A stretch of 64,000 nucleotides of DNA from positions 1,116,001 to 1,180,000 of the forward strand of contig JADWQD010000006.1 of NCBI GenBank assembly GCA_016110215.1. Reading direction: 5' to 3'. Shown here piece after piece: positions 1-10,406 of this stretch (the first letter of the stretch is position 1; each line of letters opens with the position of its first letter). Source of the stretch: Capronia americana (Eukaryota > Ascomycota > Eurotiomycetes > Chaetothyriales > Herpotrichiellaceae). A model generated the notes under the pieces. The model was not told the origin of the DNA. It did no database searches and saw only the letters and a program-made list of their open reading frames with translations. The translations under genes and the position numbers were made by a program.

Positions 1-1130
1 ATTACGAAGACGCTCAGTATGTATGACGGGAGGTATGGGAAGGCGAAGCTCTTTCTCCGGGTGTATACTTGGTACAAGGGAGGGTTCAGCAGCCAGCTGA
101 CAGCGGTGTTCTGCACCTCTGGACCACAGACCGATGGATCATATGTCGCGACGCTGGCATTGCAGAGTGCAGAATAGTTGCCAAACGCCGTCAGCTGATC
201 TGTGATATTTGAGCAAAAGCTGCAAACTCCCACGGATTCCAAGCCGTTCCAGGTGCAATTGCCGGAGGGGCAGAAGAAGGGGATCGACCGTGGCGCAGAC
301 ACGAACGCATCGCCGAAGATGCCGTCATATACCGCTGCAACGAGGGCAGGGTCCTCAAATCCAGGGGTCAGTGTGTTCAGAGTGGTTCCAACACCCGAGT
401 TGACGATTGACGCGTTCTGTGTCCGTGAAGCGATGTGGACGGTGGGGTATTGCACTGCCTGTTGCATGGTGAATTCGAAGCCCGGCACAATCAGGATTAG
501 GAACGCTCCCATCAAAGCAACGAGACTACCTCGGAATTTGAAAAGCATATTCGATGCTCCTCTTGGACCTCGGGATGCTTCGTCAAAGATGGCCATGTCG
601 CTCAATGACCGGCGCTTGTCTGCCATCCACATCCATTTCAGCTGCCCAAGCGGCCCGGAGAGACACAGGGCGAGCGAGAGTCTGATGATGGTCGTCAGGA
701 CCGAGATCAGGCCATTCAGAGTCAACCCGTGCCCTAACTCGGGGATCTGACGCCCATTGAAGTACACGAGCACGGCCACGAAGCCCGCAAAGGCAAGTAT
801 GCAGCTGATTGAGGCGAGAATCTCGTCCAGCCAGCCATCTTCGTGCGAAAAGATTCCCGACCCTGAAGGGACATGGAGAGTCTGAGATTCGGCTGGAGGT
901 AAGAGCTTGGTATGCTCTGGAGTTGATGACGCGACACGTTCATCGACGATAGCTCCGACAGCCTTGATGGGCTCCGATGTCGAAATCGAAGGGATGGTAT
1001 TATGCTGATTTTCGTTGCCATTGTTAGCTACGCCGCCTGCCTCGTCAGGCAATGACACTGAAGGTGTTTGGATAACGCCGCCCTCTGTGGTAGCATTTAC
1101 TGTGCGCCCGGTATCATTGTCCGCCGCCAT
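1..1130 (-). CDS. DUF3176 family membrane protein (3' end beyond window)
   Basis: The minus strand is open without a stop from an ATG at 1130 to the window edge, giving about 376 residues of the N-terminal part. An acidic, low-complexity head of about 95 residues is followed by a hydrophobic segment beginning WLDEILASISCI, then LTLNGLISVLTT, GQLKWMWMADKRR, and the hallmark FDEASRGPRG. This order is the signature of the fungal DUF3176 domain. A second strong hydrophobic stretch (LVALMGAFLILIVPG) follows, then a Cys- and Asn-rich region (PSGNCTWNG, CSFCSNIT, LCNAS) with several N-glycosylation sequons that probably faces outside. The family is widespread in Pezizomycotina and has no assigned function. 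I see no intron inside the visible part. The family call is firm; the role is unknown. Confidence 0.85.
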   Translation of the reverse strand, partial: MAADNDTGRTVNATTEGGVIQTPSVSLPDEAGGVANNGNENQHNTIPSISTSEPIKAVGAIVDERVASSTPEHTKLLPPAESQTLHVPSGSGIFSHEDGWLDEILASISCILAFAGFVAVLVYFNGRQIPELGHGLTLNGLISVLTTIIRLSLALCLSGPLGQLKWMWMADKRRSLSDMAIFDEASRGPRGASNMLFKFRGSLVALMGAFLILIVPGFEFTMQQAVQYPTVHIASRTQNASIVNSGVGTTLNTLTPGFEDPALVAAVYDGIFGDAFVSAPRSIPFFCPSGNCTWNGLESVGVCSFCSNITDQLTAFGNYSALCNASVATYDPSVCGPEVQNTAVSWLLNPPLYQVYTRRKSFAFPYLPSYILSVFV

Positions 1131-1743
1131 GATGACCTGCCCGCAGACATATATCGGATCCAATTCTGGCAAATGATGGTCAATGAATCGTCGGGAGGAC
1201 CACCTTGTTTTCAGCCGCAGACACAGATTGCTTAAAGATTCCGAGCCGACGGCTTCCTATATCTGTTCTCCACATCAAACCAGGACGTGTCTAGACCTCG
1301 ATAAGGCTGTCGAATAAGCATCTCAAGCTTCGTCGATACGAGTTGCTTGCGTCGGGCGGGATGGTGCAAGTTCGATTGGGTGTGGTCGGTGTTAAGGCTA
1401 ACTACTATAGGAATGACTGGCCAGGTCTAGAATCCTAGAAGGGCGAGTCTGGCTCGCTTCGTCCAATGACGGTGGACCTGGAAGCGAGTTCGTATGCATG
1501 CAGGCCACCAGCTGAACGCTTCGCCGGATGTTTCCACTGCTGCCTCGGCAAAAGCGCCAGGCGTCACAGATAAAGAGACGGAACGACGAGCGTCAACCTT
1601 CTCTCTCTTGTCGTATAAAGCGAGGTGGAGTCGACAGGTGTGGCTGCTCGCAGAAACTCACAACGCCGGTAGAGATGACCTTTGATCTATATCTATTCCG
1701 TTGACCTTGATCGCTCAAGCGGCTTCTGTCAAGGGCTATCCAG
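1131..1743. other. Intergenic, divergent promoter region
   Basis: This gap separates two divergently transcribed genes and must hold both promoters. I see no further coding region and no clear repeat. The open frames on both strands here are short and lack family features. Confidence 0.5.
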
Positions 1744-2328
1744 ATGCAGTACGACACGCTGTATCTATGCCTCATAGGGCTACTCGGGCACAGCGCCGTC
1801 ACATGGGCCCAAGACGCCTCTCTCTCGGCCTTGCTGTCTTCCTACTCTGCGCTCTCCTCGGCAGGCGCATCCGAAGCCAGCGCTCTCAGCTCTTTAGCCT
1901 ATAATCCTCTAGCATCTATCACATCCGGAGCCAGCGACATAACTTCGCAGAGCCCCTCCATACCGACGACATCCAACAGCACAGGACCCTCGACTACGAT
2001 CTCTCAATCTCTCGACCCGACGCTTTCGTCGTGGTTATCGGTCGCGCTCTCGATGTTGACGGCATCGAGCTCTCTGCCTCCGCTCACGTCGCAAAATCCA
2101 TCAGCAAGCGCCGCGTACAGCAGTCTGCAAGCATCGTATCTGTCTTCACTTTCGATGGCCACAGCAGCTGGATCATCAACGAGTCCAGGCCCGTCACAGA
2201 CGTCACAGGCGGCCTCATCAGCCCAGTCTGGAGACGGGGGAAGGATTGTTGCCAGCCAAAGTGCGGCACTTGTCTTCATTGTCGCCATGGGAGCGATGGT
2301 CAACTTCCTATGCCCCGTGCTCTTATGA
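1744..2328 (+). CDS. Ser/Ala/Thr-rich secreted protein, probable GPI-anchored cell-wall protein
   Basis: A single-exon frame of 194 residues. The first 22 residues form a signal peptide (hydrophobic LYLCLIGLLGHSAVTWA, likely cleavage before QDAS). The middle is dominated by Ser, Ala, Thr and Pro, as in O-mannosylated wall proteins. The C terminus has a small-residue, hydrophilic stretch (AQSGDGG) followed by a hydrophobic tail that runs to the stop (SAALVFIVAMGAMVNFLCPVLL region), which is the layout of a GPI-attachment signal. There is no catalytic domain. Such proteins are structural or adhesive components of the fungal wall. The cell-surface assignment rests on composition alone, since no homologous family can be named. 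Confidence 0.65.
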   Translation: MQYDTLYLCLIGLLGHSAVTWAQDASLSALLSSYSALSSAGASEASALSSLAYNPLASITSGASDITSQSPSIPTTSNSTGPSTTISQSLDPTLSSWLSVALSMLTASSSLPPLTSQNPSASAAYSSLQASYLSSLSMATAAGSSTSPGPSQTSQAASSAQSGDGGRIVASQSAALVFIVAMGAMVNFLCPVLL

Positions 2329-2865
2329 GACAGATGTGGCCTTCAGTACTAATTAATTACCTTCCACGAGTCTGCGGCGAGCTTTGCGTCGATATCACCA
2401 TATTGTGACGTTAAGCTGAGCTCGAAGGCAGACAACCAAAGGCCGGCCTGGCCTCAGTCAGGCCAAGAAGTTGGGATAGACGTTCATGTACAGTGCCTGC
2501 CCTCGTACGTGGAATTCATTCAGGCCCCCGTTCTAGGCAACATCTTGGTCGTATGAGATGCAACACACCAACCCGCTTCGTGGGACAATTTCTCGATCTG
2601 GTCGAAACGGAATACGATTACCTAATTACTTGTATGCCAACGACAGACAAGGCCTTTTTTTCAAACAGCTCATACTTGATCAGGCCTCCCGCTACCGCAT
2701 GCCATGAGGGTCGCTGGCCATGCACCGCCAGCCATGGCATGCGGAGATGGAAATCCTGACTGAGGTTTGTGCGGGGCGGTTTATGGAAGAAAGTAGACAG
2801 ATGATGCTGAGAGACAAGACGGTCGGACCCCTTTCCTATTTTCTAGGTTGCAGTCTGGAGCGGCC
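2329..2865. other. Intergenic region between convergent genes
   Basis: This gap lies between the 3' ends of the GPI-type protein gene and the first aldo/keto reductase gene. It should contain both 3' UTRs. I see no gene, RNA or repeat in it. Confidence 0.5.
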
Positions 2866-3900
2866 TCACTTGTGGCTGATCACTGCCTTTGGCTGATACA
2901 GCTCATCAATACTCTTGATTTCCTCCTTGGACAGCTTGAAATCGATTGCCTGAATGGCCTCATCAACGCGCTCCTTCTTACTCAGACCAAGGATCGGGGC
3001 CGAAATAAAAGGCTTTGACAAGGCCCAGGCAATGGCAACGACGGCCATGGAGACGCCATGTTTTTCCGCCATGTTTTGGATCTTCTCGTTGATCTTCTCA
3101 TCGGCCTCTGTGACTGGTTGGCCCAAAAATCCCTGGCCTTGGCTGGATCCTCTCTTCGTCTCTGCGAACGACTTCCATGGTCGAGTCAGGAAGCCCATAG
3201 CAACAGGGCTCCAGGGGATTGCACCCATGCCGAATTTCTGGCAGGCCGGAAACATCTCCCTCTCTTCCTCCCGATAGATGGGGTTGTAGAGATTCTGCAT
3301 CGAGATGAACTCGGCCCACCCATGCATCCGAGCTGTGTACTGATATTCGAGAAGTTGATGGGCCCACATGGACGAAGCACCGATGTATCGGACCTTGCCG
3401 GACCGGACAATGTCGTTGAGTGCCTCCATGGTCTCTTTGACCGGTGTGCGAGGATCGAAACGGTGGATCTGCAGCAAATCCACGTATGGGAGGTCAAGGC
3501 GTTTGAGACTGCCGTCGACGCTCTCGAAAATGTGCTTTCGGCTCAGGCCATACTGGTTGAGATAGCCCTTGTTATCCTTCTCGTCATCGGTCATGGCCAT
3601 GGGTTCCTCAAGGCCACGCCCGACCGGAGCCCATACCTTCGTGGCAATGACAATGCTCTCGCGCCTCCAATTGTACTTTTTGATGGCTTTGCCCAGGATT
3701 TCCTCAGAGACCCCATTGGAATAGGCGTTCGCGGTGTCGTAGAAGTTCAGGCCAGACCGATAGCAGTGGTCCAGGACTGGGAGGGCCTCTTCTTCGGGGA
3801 TCGACCACTTGAAACGGCCTTGGGGGTCGCCGAAACTCATGCACCCGACGCCAATCGGCGCGATACGGAGGCCGCTGGTCCCGAGCTGCACGTACTTCAT
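2866..3900 (-). CDS. Aldo/keto reductase (NADPH-dependent), reductase 1
   Basis: A single-exon enzyme of 344 residues, beginning at the ATG at 3900; the frame extends eight codons further only to a non-ATG codon. It is a TIM-barrel aldo/keto reductase that reduces aldehydes or ketones with NADPH. The catalytic tetrad is visible as D55 and Y60 (LNFYDTANAYSNG), K88 (IATKV) and H146 (LLQIHRFD). The cofactor side shows the usual SP.A.GFLTRPW loop and a C-terminal APILGLSK segment. It resembles the YakC / pyridoxal-reductase / L-galactose dehydrogenase-like fungal enzymes that often sit in secondary or catabolic clusters. Its promoter is shared with a divergent Zn2Cys6 regulator. The exact substrate cannot be read from the sequence. 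Confidence 0.92.
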   Translation of the reverse strand: MKYVQLGTSGLRIAPIGVGCMSFGDPQGRFKWSIPEEEALPVLDHCYRSGLNFYDTANAYSNGVSEEILGKAIKKYNWRRESIVIATKVWAPVGRGLEEPMAMTDDEKDNKGYLNQYGLSRKHIFESVDGSLKRLDLPYVDLLQIHRFDPRTPVKETMEALNDIVRSGKVRYIGASSMWAHQLLEYQYTARMHGWAEFISMQNLYNPIYREEEREMFPACQKFGMGAIPWSPVAMGFLTRPWKSFAETKRGSSQGQGFLGQPVTEADEKINEKIQNMAEKHGVSMAVVAIAWALSKPFISAPILGLSKKERVDEAIQAIDFKLSKEEIKSIDELYQPKAVISHK

Positions 3901-4522
3901 GCCGGCTGTGTTGAGTGAGAGCAACGCTGTACGGCGCTGCTCAGGTGCCGTGCTTTCAAGCGTAGGTGTGAGGTCGAACTTTGTTCGAGGTGCAGCAGAA
4001 CAACTGGAGTGGAAGTAGACATGGCTGTGAACGCTATCGGCCCAGTGGCAACGGCGCGGTCGGCCATTGACTTGTCATCGGCCGAATGACAAGCCAGCAG
4101 CACACTTGTCAATCCATCGGGGATATCATCAGCCCTGTATGGGCCACCTCAAGCACCGCTACCTCCCATTATGTCCCTCCATCTCTCTCGACGAGCCGCT
4201 CCGACAAGGATGCCGCTTCCGCAGCGTAATGTTACTTATTAAGAGAGAAGTAAGCGGACTGACCTGATACGTGAAGAGTTGTCTTGGCCCGATCAAGTTT
4301 ATCGGCGCCGAAAGACCCCCAACTTAATATTTCGGGGCCGAACGGGTGGGGCTTCGCCAGTGACACGCTCCCTCCAGCGTGGCAGTGGCAGGGAACGGCA
4401 TTTTCGTGGCGACCTCGTATCTGCTTCGAGAATCTCATCACTGGCCCCCGGCTCGAAGCAATCTGTTGTCGGCCAACATCATCGGGGCGGAGAAAGCTTT
4501 TACCATCGGAACAAGAAGAACG
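3901..4522. promoter_or_regulatory. Divergent promoter between reductase 1 and its Zn2Cys6 neighbour, with paired CGG/CCG palindromes
   Basis: The 622-bp gap holds two near-identical palindromic decamers, TCGGCGCCGA at 4302-4311 and TCGGGGCCGA at 4332-4341. Their centres are 30 bp apart, close to three helical turns. Inverted CGG half-sites with a two-base spacer are a known kind of Zn2Cys6 target. The first decamer recurs exactly upstream of the second aldo/keto reductase at 8848. Binding is inferred, not shown. Confidence 0.4.
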
Positions 4523-6891
4523 ATGGAGCATGAAGCCTCTCCTTCCACCTCACGCAAAAGACGCATCCGCTCGTGCACTGAGTGCTACCGCCGGAAGCAG
4601 AAGGTTCGATTCGTGCCCCCTGTTGAAACATATACTGACGAGCGGCTTATCGTGGTACAGTGCAACCGCTCTCGTCCTTGCGATATGTGTGTCGCGCGCA
4701 AGCTTCCTACCAAATGCGTCTACGATGATCAATCCAGGTATGGATTCTCTAGCGCCCAGCCTGTCTCTTGCTTTTGGTAGCATGTTCGTCCGTCCTCTGC
4801 GGCTTTCCAAGACCCCTTCATAAGACTGCGATATCGCAACGGCCAATGGCACTCTGAAACGATAGCTCACACCGGAAGAAGACCGGGTGCAACACCACAG
4901 ACTGCCAGAGGAGTCTTTCTTAGTCCACCGACCGATGCGTCTACCGAGCCGATACCAATTCCTCTCCAACGTGAGGCAGGCTATGCGACTTACCACGACG
5001 ATGAAGCACTGAGGACAGCCAACGCACAGGTGAGTCATGCATTGCCCGTAATGCAGAGCGGATGGGCAGCTAATACTTCCTGCAGTTTGCGCCACCAGTT
5101 TTGGCAGGCAACTCCGTCGTAGCCAGTCCGGTCCTGGCCAGCGCTATGGCAGATGACAAGTACCTTGAGCTTGTTGCACAGCTTCCACCGGATGCTATTG
5201 CAGGAGAGTTCCTTGATACATACTTCGACAGAGGAAACTGGTATTTCGGTATCCTGGAGAGATACTACTTTGATGAAGCATATACCGCGTGGCGAACGCA
5301 CCGACCCCTCCTTATCGGGCACTCAAGCCTCGAAGTCCTGCCCCGGAACTTGCTCCACTTCCCAGCACTGCTGTTTCAAGTTCTCGCCGTCGCTCTAGGG
5401 TTTGTCGAATCTGATCAGCCGGTCGCCAAATTGATCGAGGTCCAGACTCCTGCAGCTCGCCACCAACTGTCGCATCGATGGAGCCAGAAAGGCACCGAAC
5501 TTATGATGTATTGTGGGTTCGACAACCCCAGCATTCTCGCTGTCCAGCATGAGCTCATGAGGGCGACATGGCTCAAGAACTCTGGCCGTGGGAGGGCCGC
5601 CTGGCATCTTCTGGGCAGTGCGGTCAGGTGAGCTCCTTGGGATGATTAGCCGCCCTCCAGCTTTCCGACTGACGACTTCAGGCTTGCGCAAGAACTTGGA
5701 CTCCACATCCAGTCACACCCACCGCAAAGCACCAGCCTCTCGGTGGAGAGGTCACTCGAATGGCTGTGGCACGATGAGTTTACCAGAAGGCTCTGGGCCA
5801 AGCTCTTCTCATGGGATAGGTGCGGCAGCCTCGTTACATGATGCCAATCTGGACGTTGAGAAAATTGACCTCGCACCAGTCACATGGCGATGAGCCTGGG
5901 AAGGCCTCTTTTAATCCGGTCGGACGATTGTTCGATCCGCCCACCGCTGGACTGCGACTTTCCCTCAAACCCTTCGACCACTGTTCATGGCATTACATCG
6001 TCTCATAATCAACCTTCACTCTACAGCGCCCACTGTTTCCAATACGCCGTAGCCCAGAAGGGCCATGAGGTAGTGTCCATCGGGGCTCACAAGCCAGGTT
6101 TCCACGATTATAGCGTGGTACGACTATTTGACAGTCAAATCTCGTCCTTGATGAACAACAGCCTCCCATCTTTGAGGCATGGCGTCGCACAGAACGCCAC
6201 TGGGTTGCGTTTGACAGCATCTCGTCTACACATGTTGCTCGTCGCACACTCGTTCTCGTTAAATCTACACAGGGCCCATTCAGCAACCCACAAGGCAAGC
6301 CGAGACGCTGCCGTTCAAGCCGCTCTCAATATACTCGACGCACAGCAGCAATTGTTTGACTTGTTGGGAAATGCCCACTACAAAATCTTCATGCTTTCAT
6401 ATTACTCTGTGGACGCGGGCATATATCTTGCGGTCACCACAGCCAAATACCCCGTGCCGGACCGCCAGACCGCGCGACAAATCGAGATAGCGCTCCAACA
6501 AACGATTCAGCGCCTCTCATGGATGTCGACCAGAAACTCGTTGGCCCAGGCCGGAGTTCAAATCCTCCGCCGCTGTCTTCGCTTGGGTGAGCAGACCATT
6601 CGGAATGAATCACCTCCACCAAACCCCCATTCCTCTGATCTGGCGGGAGAGGATACGCCGTCCGTACAGCCCTCTAGCATTCGAGGCAACGCGTGTGCGG
6701 TCTTGCTCGGGGATCCGTCGCCGCGGAGCCCGACTTATGCTGATCAAGGTTATGTGGGACTGTTGGACGCGTCAACTCCCCGATTTGACGACCAGGACTG
6801 GGACAGGATGTTTGCTGCCATTACTGACGCCGATTATACCACAGACACCTTTATTGATGAGTTTATCCAAGCTCCCAATTCGCCGCCGTAG
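4523..6891 (+). CDS. Zn2Cys6 transcription factor with fungal-specific TF domain
   Basis: A regulator of 684 residues from six exons: 4523-4603, 4661-4737, 4825-5029, 5086-5627, 5682-5819 and 5880-6891. All junctions are GT-AG and the frame is kept throughout. The first intron interrupts the zinc cluster; after splicing, CTECYRRKQK joins CNRSRPCDMC and KLPTKC, giving the six cysteines that bind two zinc ions. The middle region matches the fungal-specific TF domain (SVERSLEWLWHDEFTRRLWAKLFSWD, then MSLGRPLLIRSDDC and RPPLDCDFP). The tail is acidic and may activate transcription. It sits between two aldo/keto reductase genes and probably controls them. CGG-type palindromes about 180-220 bp upstream of its start could also allow self-regulation. 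Confidence 0.88.
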
Positions 6892-7178
6892 AGTTCAGGC
6901 AGCGCAATTCAGTATAAACCCGGATGATATTATCCCAAAGGAAGATTTCATGCTCGACCGCATAATGCCGCCAAACAGGCCGTCGTCCTTATTGGAAAAG
7001 TAATGTTGAGCTCGAGTATCCGGTCTCGCCGGGACACATTACGATTGACCTGATGATGAGCACCCCGAATGACCCAGTAAGATTGAGCCGGCCCGCCCGT
7101 TACACATGATGGGACAATACACACTGGATACGCTACGAGGCAACAAAACCATGATCCAGGCCATCAATCTTCTTCTAC

Positions 7179-8645
7179 CTAATGACCCACCATGGCCTGA
7201 TACACAGGGGCATATCTATTTCCTACCGGCTTAGCCGCTTCGACGAGCTTTCGAATCTCCTGTTGCTCGTCTTCGGTCAAGTCCACGTCTCTCGAACCCC
7301 AATTTTCCTCTAAGCGTTTAGCTTTGGTGGTGCCGGGGATGGGAATCAATCCCTGAGAGATCACCCAGGCAATGGCGATTTGGGGGGTAGTGCAGCCTTT
7401 GCGGGCCGCCAGCTTCTTCATCTCAACGACAATGGCTTTGTTCTTGTAGAAATTCTCGCCCTGGAATTTGGGAACTGGATCCACAAAAGGTTTTTTACTA
7501 ATCAGTATCATCATATACTTTGAGAGAAGGGGAAAAAAAAGACAGACTTACGTCCGCTCGGAACGGGGAAAAAGGAGACTCACCTGTCCGGCGAAAGTCG
7601 TCCGGTGCAAAGTCGTCCGGAGACTTGAATGGAAAATCATCCACAAGCCAGCCGTGGCCAAGAGGGCTGAAGGCCACGAATGCGATGCCCAGTTCCTTGG
7701 CCGTATCGATCAAATCGTTTGTTTCATGCACCGTCTCGAAGGCCGAGTATTCTGCCTGGATGGCATCGATCTTGGCAACTATTAAATCATCACGAGGGTT
7801 AGCTCATAGGAAATTCATTCCCCAGACACACGCCAAAACGACATCTACGCACTCGAATTGGCTTTGCGGAGAGTTGCTGCAGAGCATTCGGAGAGACCGA
7901 TATACTTGGTTTTGCCTGCTTTTCGGATGCGGTCGAGAGCCGGAATCGACTCCTCCAGAGGGGTGTCTGCACGGAAGAACAATGTCAGAGTCACACCGCG
8001 ACCGACGGATAATAGCATCAGAGTGGGTGGGTGATGCATACTGGGATCGATACGATGGAGGTAATAGAGATCGGGCGTGAAGCCAAGTCGTTCAATGGTA
8101 CCCTCGATATATTCCTCGATGTGGGCAGGCGAGTTGGTCACAGACCGACCTCCAGCAGGATTGTCAAAGACGTTGAAGCCGCACTTTGACGCAACTGTCA
8201 ATGTCAAGAAACATCATCATTATGATTAGCGATTCGGAGCTCCTCATCTCAGGTACGTAGGATGTTTCGGGGGAAAAACATACTGAAAATCTTATCGCGG
8301 CAGTTGTGTTTCTTGATGAATTCTCCAAGGAGCTTCTCATTCATGCCAGCTCCATAGACGACCTAGATCATTTCCAGCGGAGCGGAGAGCGGTCAGTCGT
8401 GCTTGAATTCGAGACCACCACCAAAAGCGGGGGACGGCGTTTCGAGGAAGACCACTAATAGCTTCCTTGCTTGCTAGCTAGCTTACCGCAGTATCCCAGA
8501 ACGTGCAGCCCAGCTCTATCGCTTTCAGAAGCACCGGTTCGGCTTCCTCATAGCTCAGGCTTCGTCCAAAGCCAAAGCTGATGCCCATGGCCCCGAACCC
8601 AGGGACCGGGACTTGGATGTCGCCAAAGGGGAGCGTCTGGACCAT
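7179..8645 (-). CDS. Aldo/keto reductase, reductase 2
   Basis: An enzyme of 331 residues from six exons (8487-8645, 8284-8362, 8042-8194, 7853-7966, 7584-7778, 7179-7474), all with GT-AG ends and preserved phase. The tetrad is present as D51 and Y56 (FWDTAVVYGAG), K83 (IASKCG) and H126 (YYLHRID). The C-terminal half has the AKR cofactor region, with FSPLGHGWL and LIPIPGTTK. It resembles the AKR13 / pyridoxine 4-dehydrogenase type. It differs from reductase 1 in both sequence and gene structure (five introns against none), so the pair is unlikely to be a recent tandem duplication. It lies downstream of the Zn2Cys6 gene in convergent orientation. A shared promoter decamer suggests co-regulation. 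Confidence 0.9.
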
Positions 8646-8835
8646 GTTGAGTCGAACGGGAACGGGAACGGGAACGAAATAGAAATGTAAAGATTGGATT
8701 CTCTGGTAATGAATTTGCAGATGATGGATGAAATCTTAATCTTAGAATATGTAGAGTAGTAGAAAGCTTTCATATCATTGTGATTTCCCCTGCTGCTGCG
8801 ACCACAGAGTTGCCGGCAATAACCAACCCTCATAT

Positions 8836-8869
8836 CCGGCCGATCAGTCGGCGCCGATGTGTCGGCCGA
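8836..8869. promoter_or_regulatory. Cluster of CGG/CCG palindromes upstream of reductase 2
   Basis: CCGGCCGA (8836-8843), TCGGCGCCGA (8848-8857) and TCGGCCGA (8862-8869) lie about 190-225 bp upstream of the reductase 2 start. The middle decamer is identical to one in the reductase 1/regulator promoter. It is a plausible operator for the nearby Zn2Cys6 factor. Confidence 0.4.
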
Positions 8870-9211
8870 AGTGGACCCTGCTCATGATCGCATGGCCTCG
8901 CAGTACAGTAGTCCTACTTGGAACCTGTCCACCGAGTTGATGTTACTACTAAGTACTCGTAACCTCCTCCCCTGGGTGTGTCTGGGTGAGGTGGTGGGAC
9001 TTGGCTGGAGTGTGACGACGCCATGCATACGGCGCCCTGCGCTTTCTGTCCCTTATCCTATCCTACCCCTCCAGGCCAATCAATCGCGCCAGTCAGGCCC
9101 AACCAAATATCGCCATCCTTTCAAAGGGTCTTGGGCCTTTTGTCGTGATCGTCTCGGCCTTGCCTCACCGTTGCATATGCCTAGTACGGAGTATGGGTAC
9201 TGACTTAGCGC

Positions 9212-9255
9212 GCCAATGCCAATGCCAACGCAAATGCCAATGCCAATGCCAATGC
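9212..9255. repeat. Short tandem array of CCAATG hexamers
   Basis: About seven units of CCAATG, two of them degenerate. Each unit contains a CCAAT core, but the array lies about 460 bp upstream of the next start, so a promoter role is uncertain. Confidence 0.7.
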
Positions 9256-9716
9256 TGACTGTGGCCTCCTGGGCGTGAACGTGAACGAGGCTGAGAGCTT
9301 TTGACTAACCGGATATGGTTCTACGCGGCGCTCTGGGGCTCTGGTGATCGTCGTGTGGCAATAACATAACATACAATATCAGGGCGCAGCATTCGAGGTA
9401 GACTTGATCAACGCGGTGGACTTATTCTATGTATTGAATATATAATATAAAGTAGAAAGTAGAAGACGGGCATGCTTCGAAGTTGGGAATCTTGCAGTCA
9501 CGGCATCGACACCTACCTACCTACCCAGCTTCCGCTACGAGTACGTTTCTCTTCCAGGAAATATACTTCGACTCTCTTATAAGTACTCAGCGAGAGGAAC
9601 GCGTGTCGACACTACCACTACTACTCACTATCGCTGCGCTGTTCAAAGGCATCGGCAGCTGCGATTCCATCCACCATTCTCCATCCACCTAACAGATTTC
9701 TATTACACGTCTCAAA

Positions 9717-10406
9717 ATGAGCACCTTTTCAATATCTCGTCTGCTTGGCGGCCACTCTCACTCACAACCCCACCACATTCCTCCCCCCAGCTACAACACG
9801 AGCCAAACCACTCAGGTACTCACGTTCCGGCCTTCCCCCTTCGAATCGAATGCCACCTTTATAGAGCGCACGAATTACATCCCGACCCCAAACCAAAGCC
9901 ACACCCACGCCCACGCAACCACAACCACGCCATTATTCTCCCTCGTCAGTCAAAAATCATCCAAGGAAGTCCACATCTACCGTGTCGGCGCGGGCAACCA
10001 CGCCATCCAACCCACCCTGATCGGCTCGTCGAGGTACAGTTCGCTGAAATCCGCGACGGAGATCCATCTCGCGGCCGGGCAGTCCATCAAAGTGTCCTCC
10101 AGCGGCGCGGGGGACGGGTATAAATTCACGTGTGCGCCCTTTGGGCGGATGAAGTGGAAGAGCAAGATGAGCGGGGCGCTGGTGCTGCAGGACGAGAACC
10201 GGATTCAATTGGCGAGGTATGATTATTCTGAGGGCGGGATCAAGGGGGTTGGGACGGCGAAGTTGGAGATCCTCGTCCCCGCGGATGATTATCTGTTGGA
10301 TGTCATTGTTTTGACGGGCGTCGCGGCGGTCAAGATGCAGGCGAAGGATAAGACGGCGTTGAAGGTCGTGGCCGAGGTGGTTGGTGGGGTTGCTGGGTCG
10401 GGGTGA
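9717..10406 (+). CDS. Conserved-type fungal protein of unknown function, possible tubby/LURP-like beta fold
   Basis: A single-exon frame of 229 residues with a good start context (CAAAATGAGC). The first 70 residues are rich in His, Pro, Ser and Thr and look disordered. From about residue 75 the protein alternates short hydrophobic and polar segments (EVHIYRVG, IKVSSSGAGDGYKFTCAPFGRMKWKSKM, GALVLQDENRIQLARYDYS, KLEILVPADDYLLDVIVLTGVAAVKMQ). This pattern suggests an all-beta domain ending in one hydrophobic helix, as in tubby-C-terminal-like or LURP-one-like proteins. That fold idea comes from pattern only. There is no signal peptide and no catalytic motif. I do not recognise the gene and assign no function. 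Confidence 0.6.
   Translation: MSTFSISRLLGGHSHSQPHHIPPPSYNTSQTTQVLTFRPSPFESNATFIERTNYIPTPNQSHTHAHATTTTPLFSLVSQKSSKEVHIYRVGAGNHAIQPTLIGSSRYSSLKSATEIHLAAGQSIKVSSSGAGDGYKFTCAPFGRMKWKSKMSGALVLQDENRIQLARYDYSEGGIKGVGTAKLEILVPADDYLLDVIVLTGVAAVKMQAKDKTALKVVAEVVGGVAGSG

Larger units (their letters stand above)
8646..9716. other. Intergenic, divergent promoter region
   Basis: This gap carries the promoters of reductase 2 and of the 229-residue gene. A cluster of CGG/CCG palindromes at 8836-8869 and a CCAATG hexamer array at 9212-9255 are listed separately. Otherwise I see no gene. Confidence 0.5.

Noticed and set aside
3058..3918. 286-codon plus-strand open frame
   Set aside because: It is antisense to the aldo/keto reductase, whose catalytic tetrad is intact; the plus-strand protein shows no domain.
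2866..8645. The two aldo/keto reductases as a recent tandem duplication
   Set aside because: They differ strongly in sequence and in introns (none against five), so they are separate family members.
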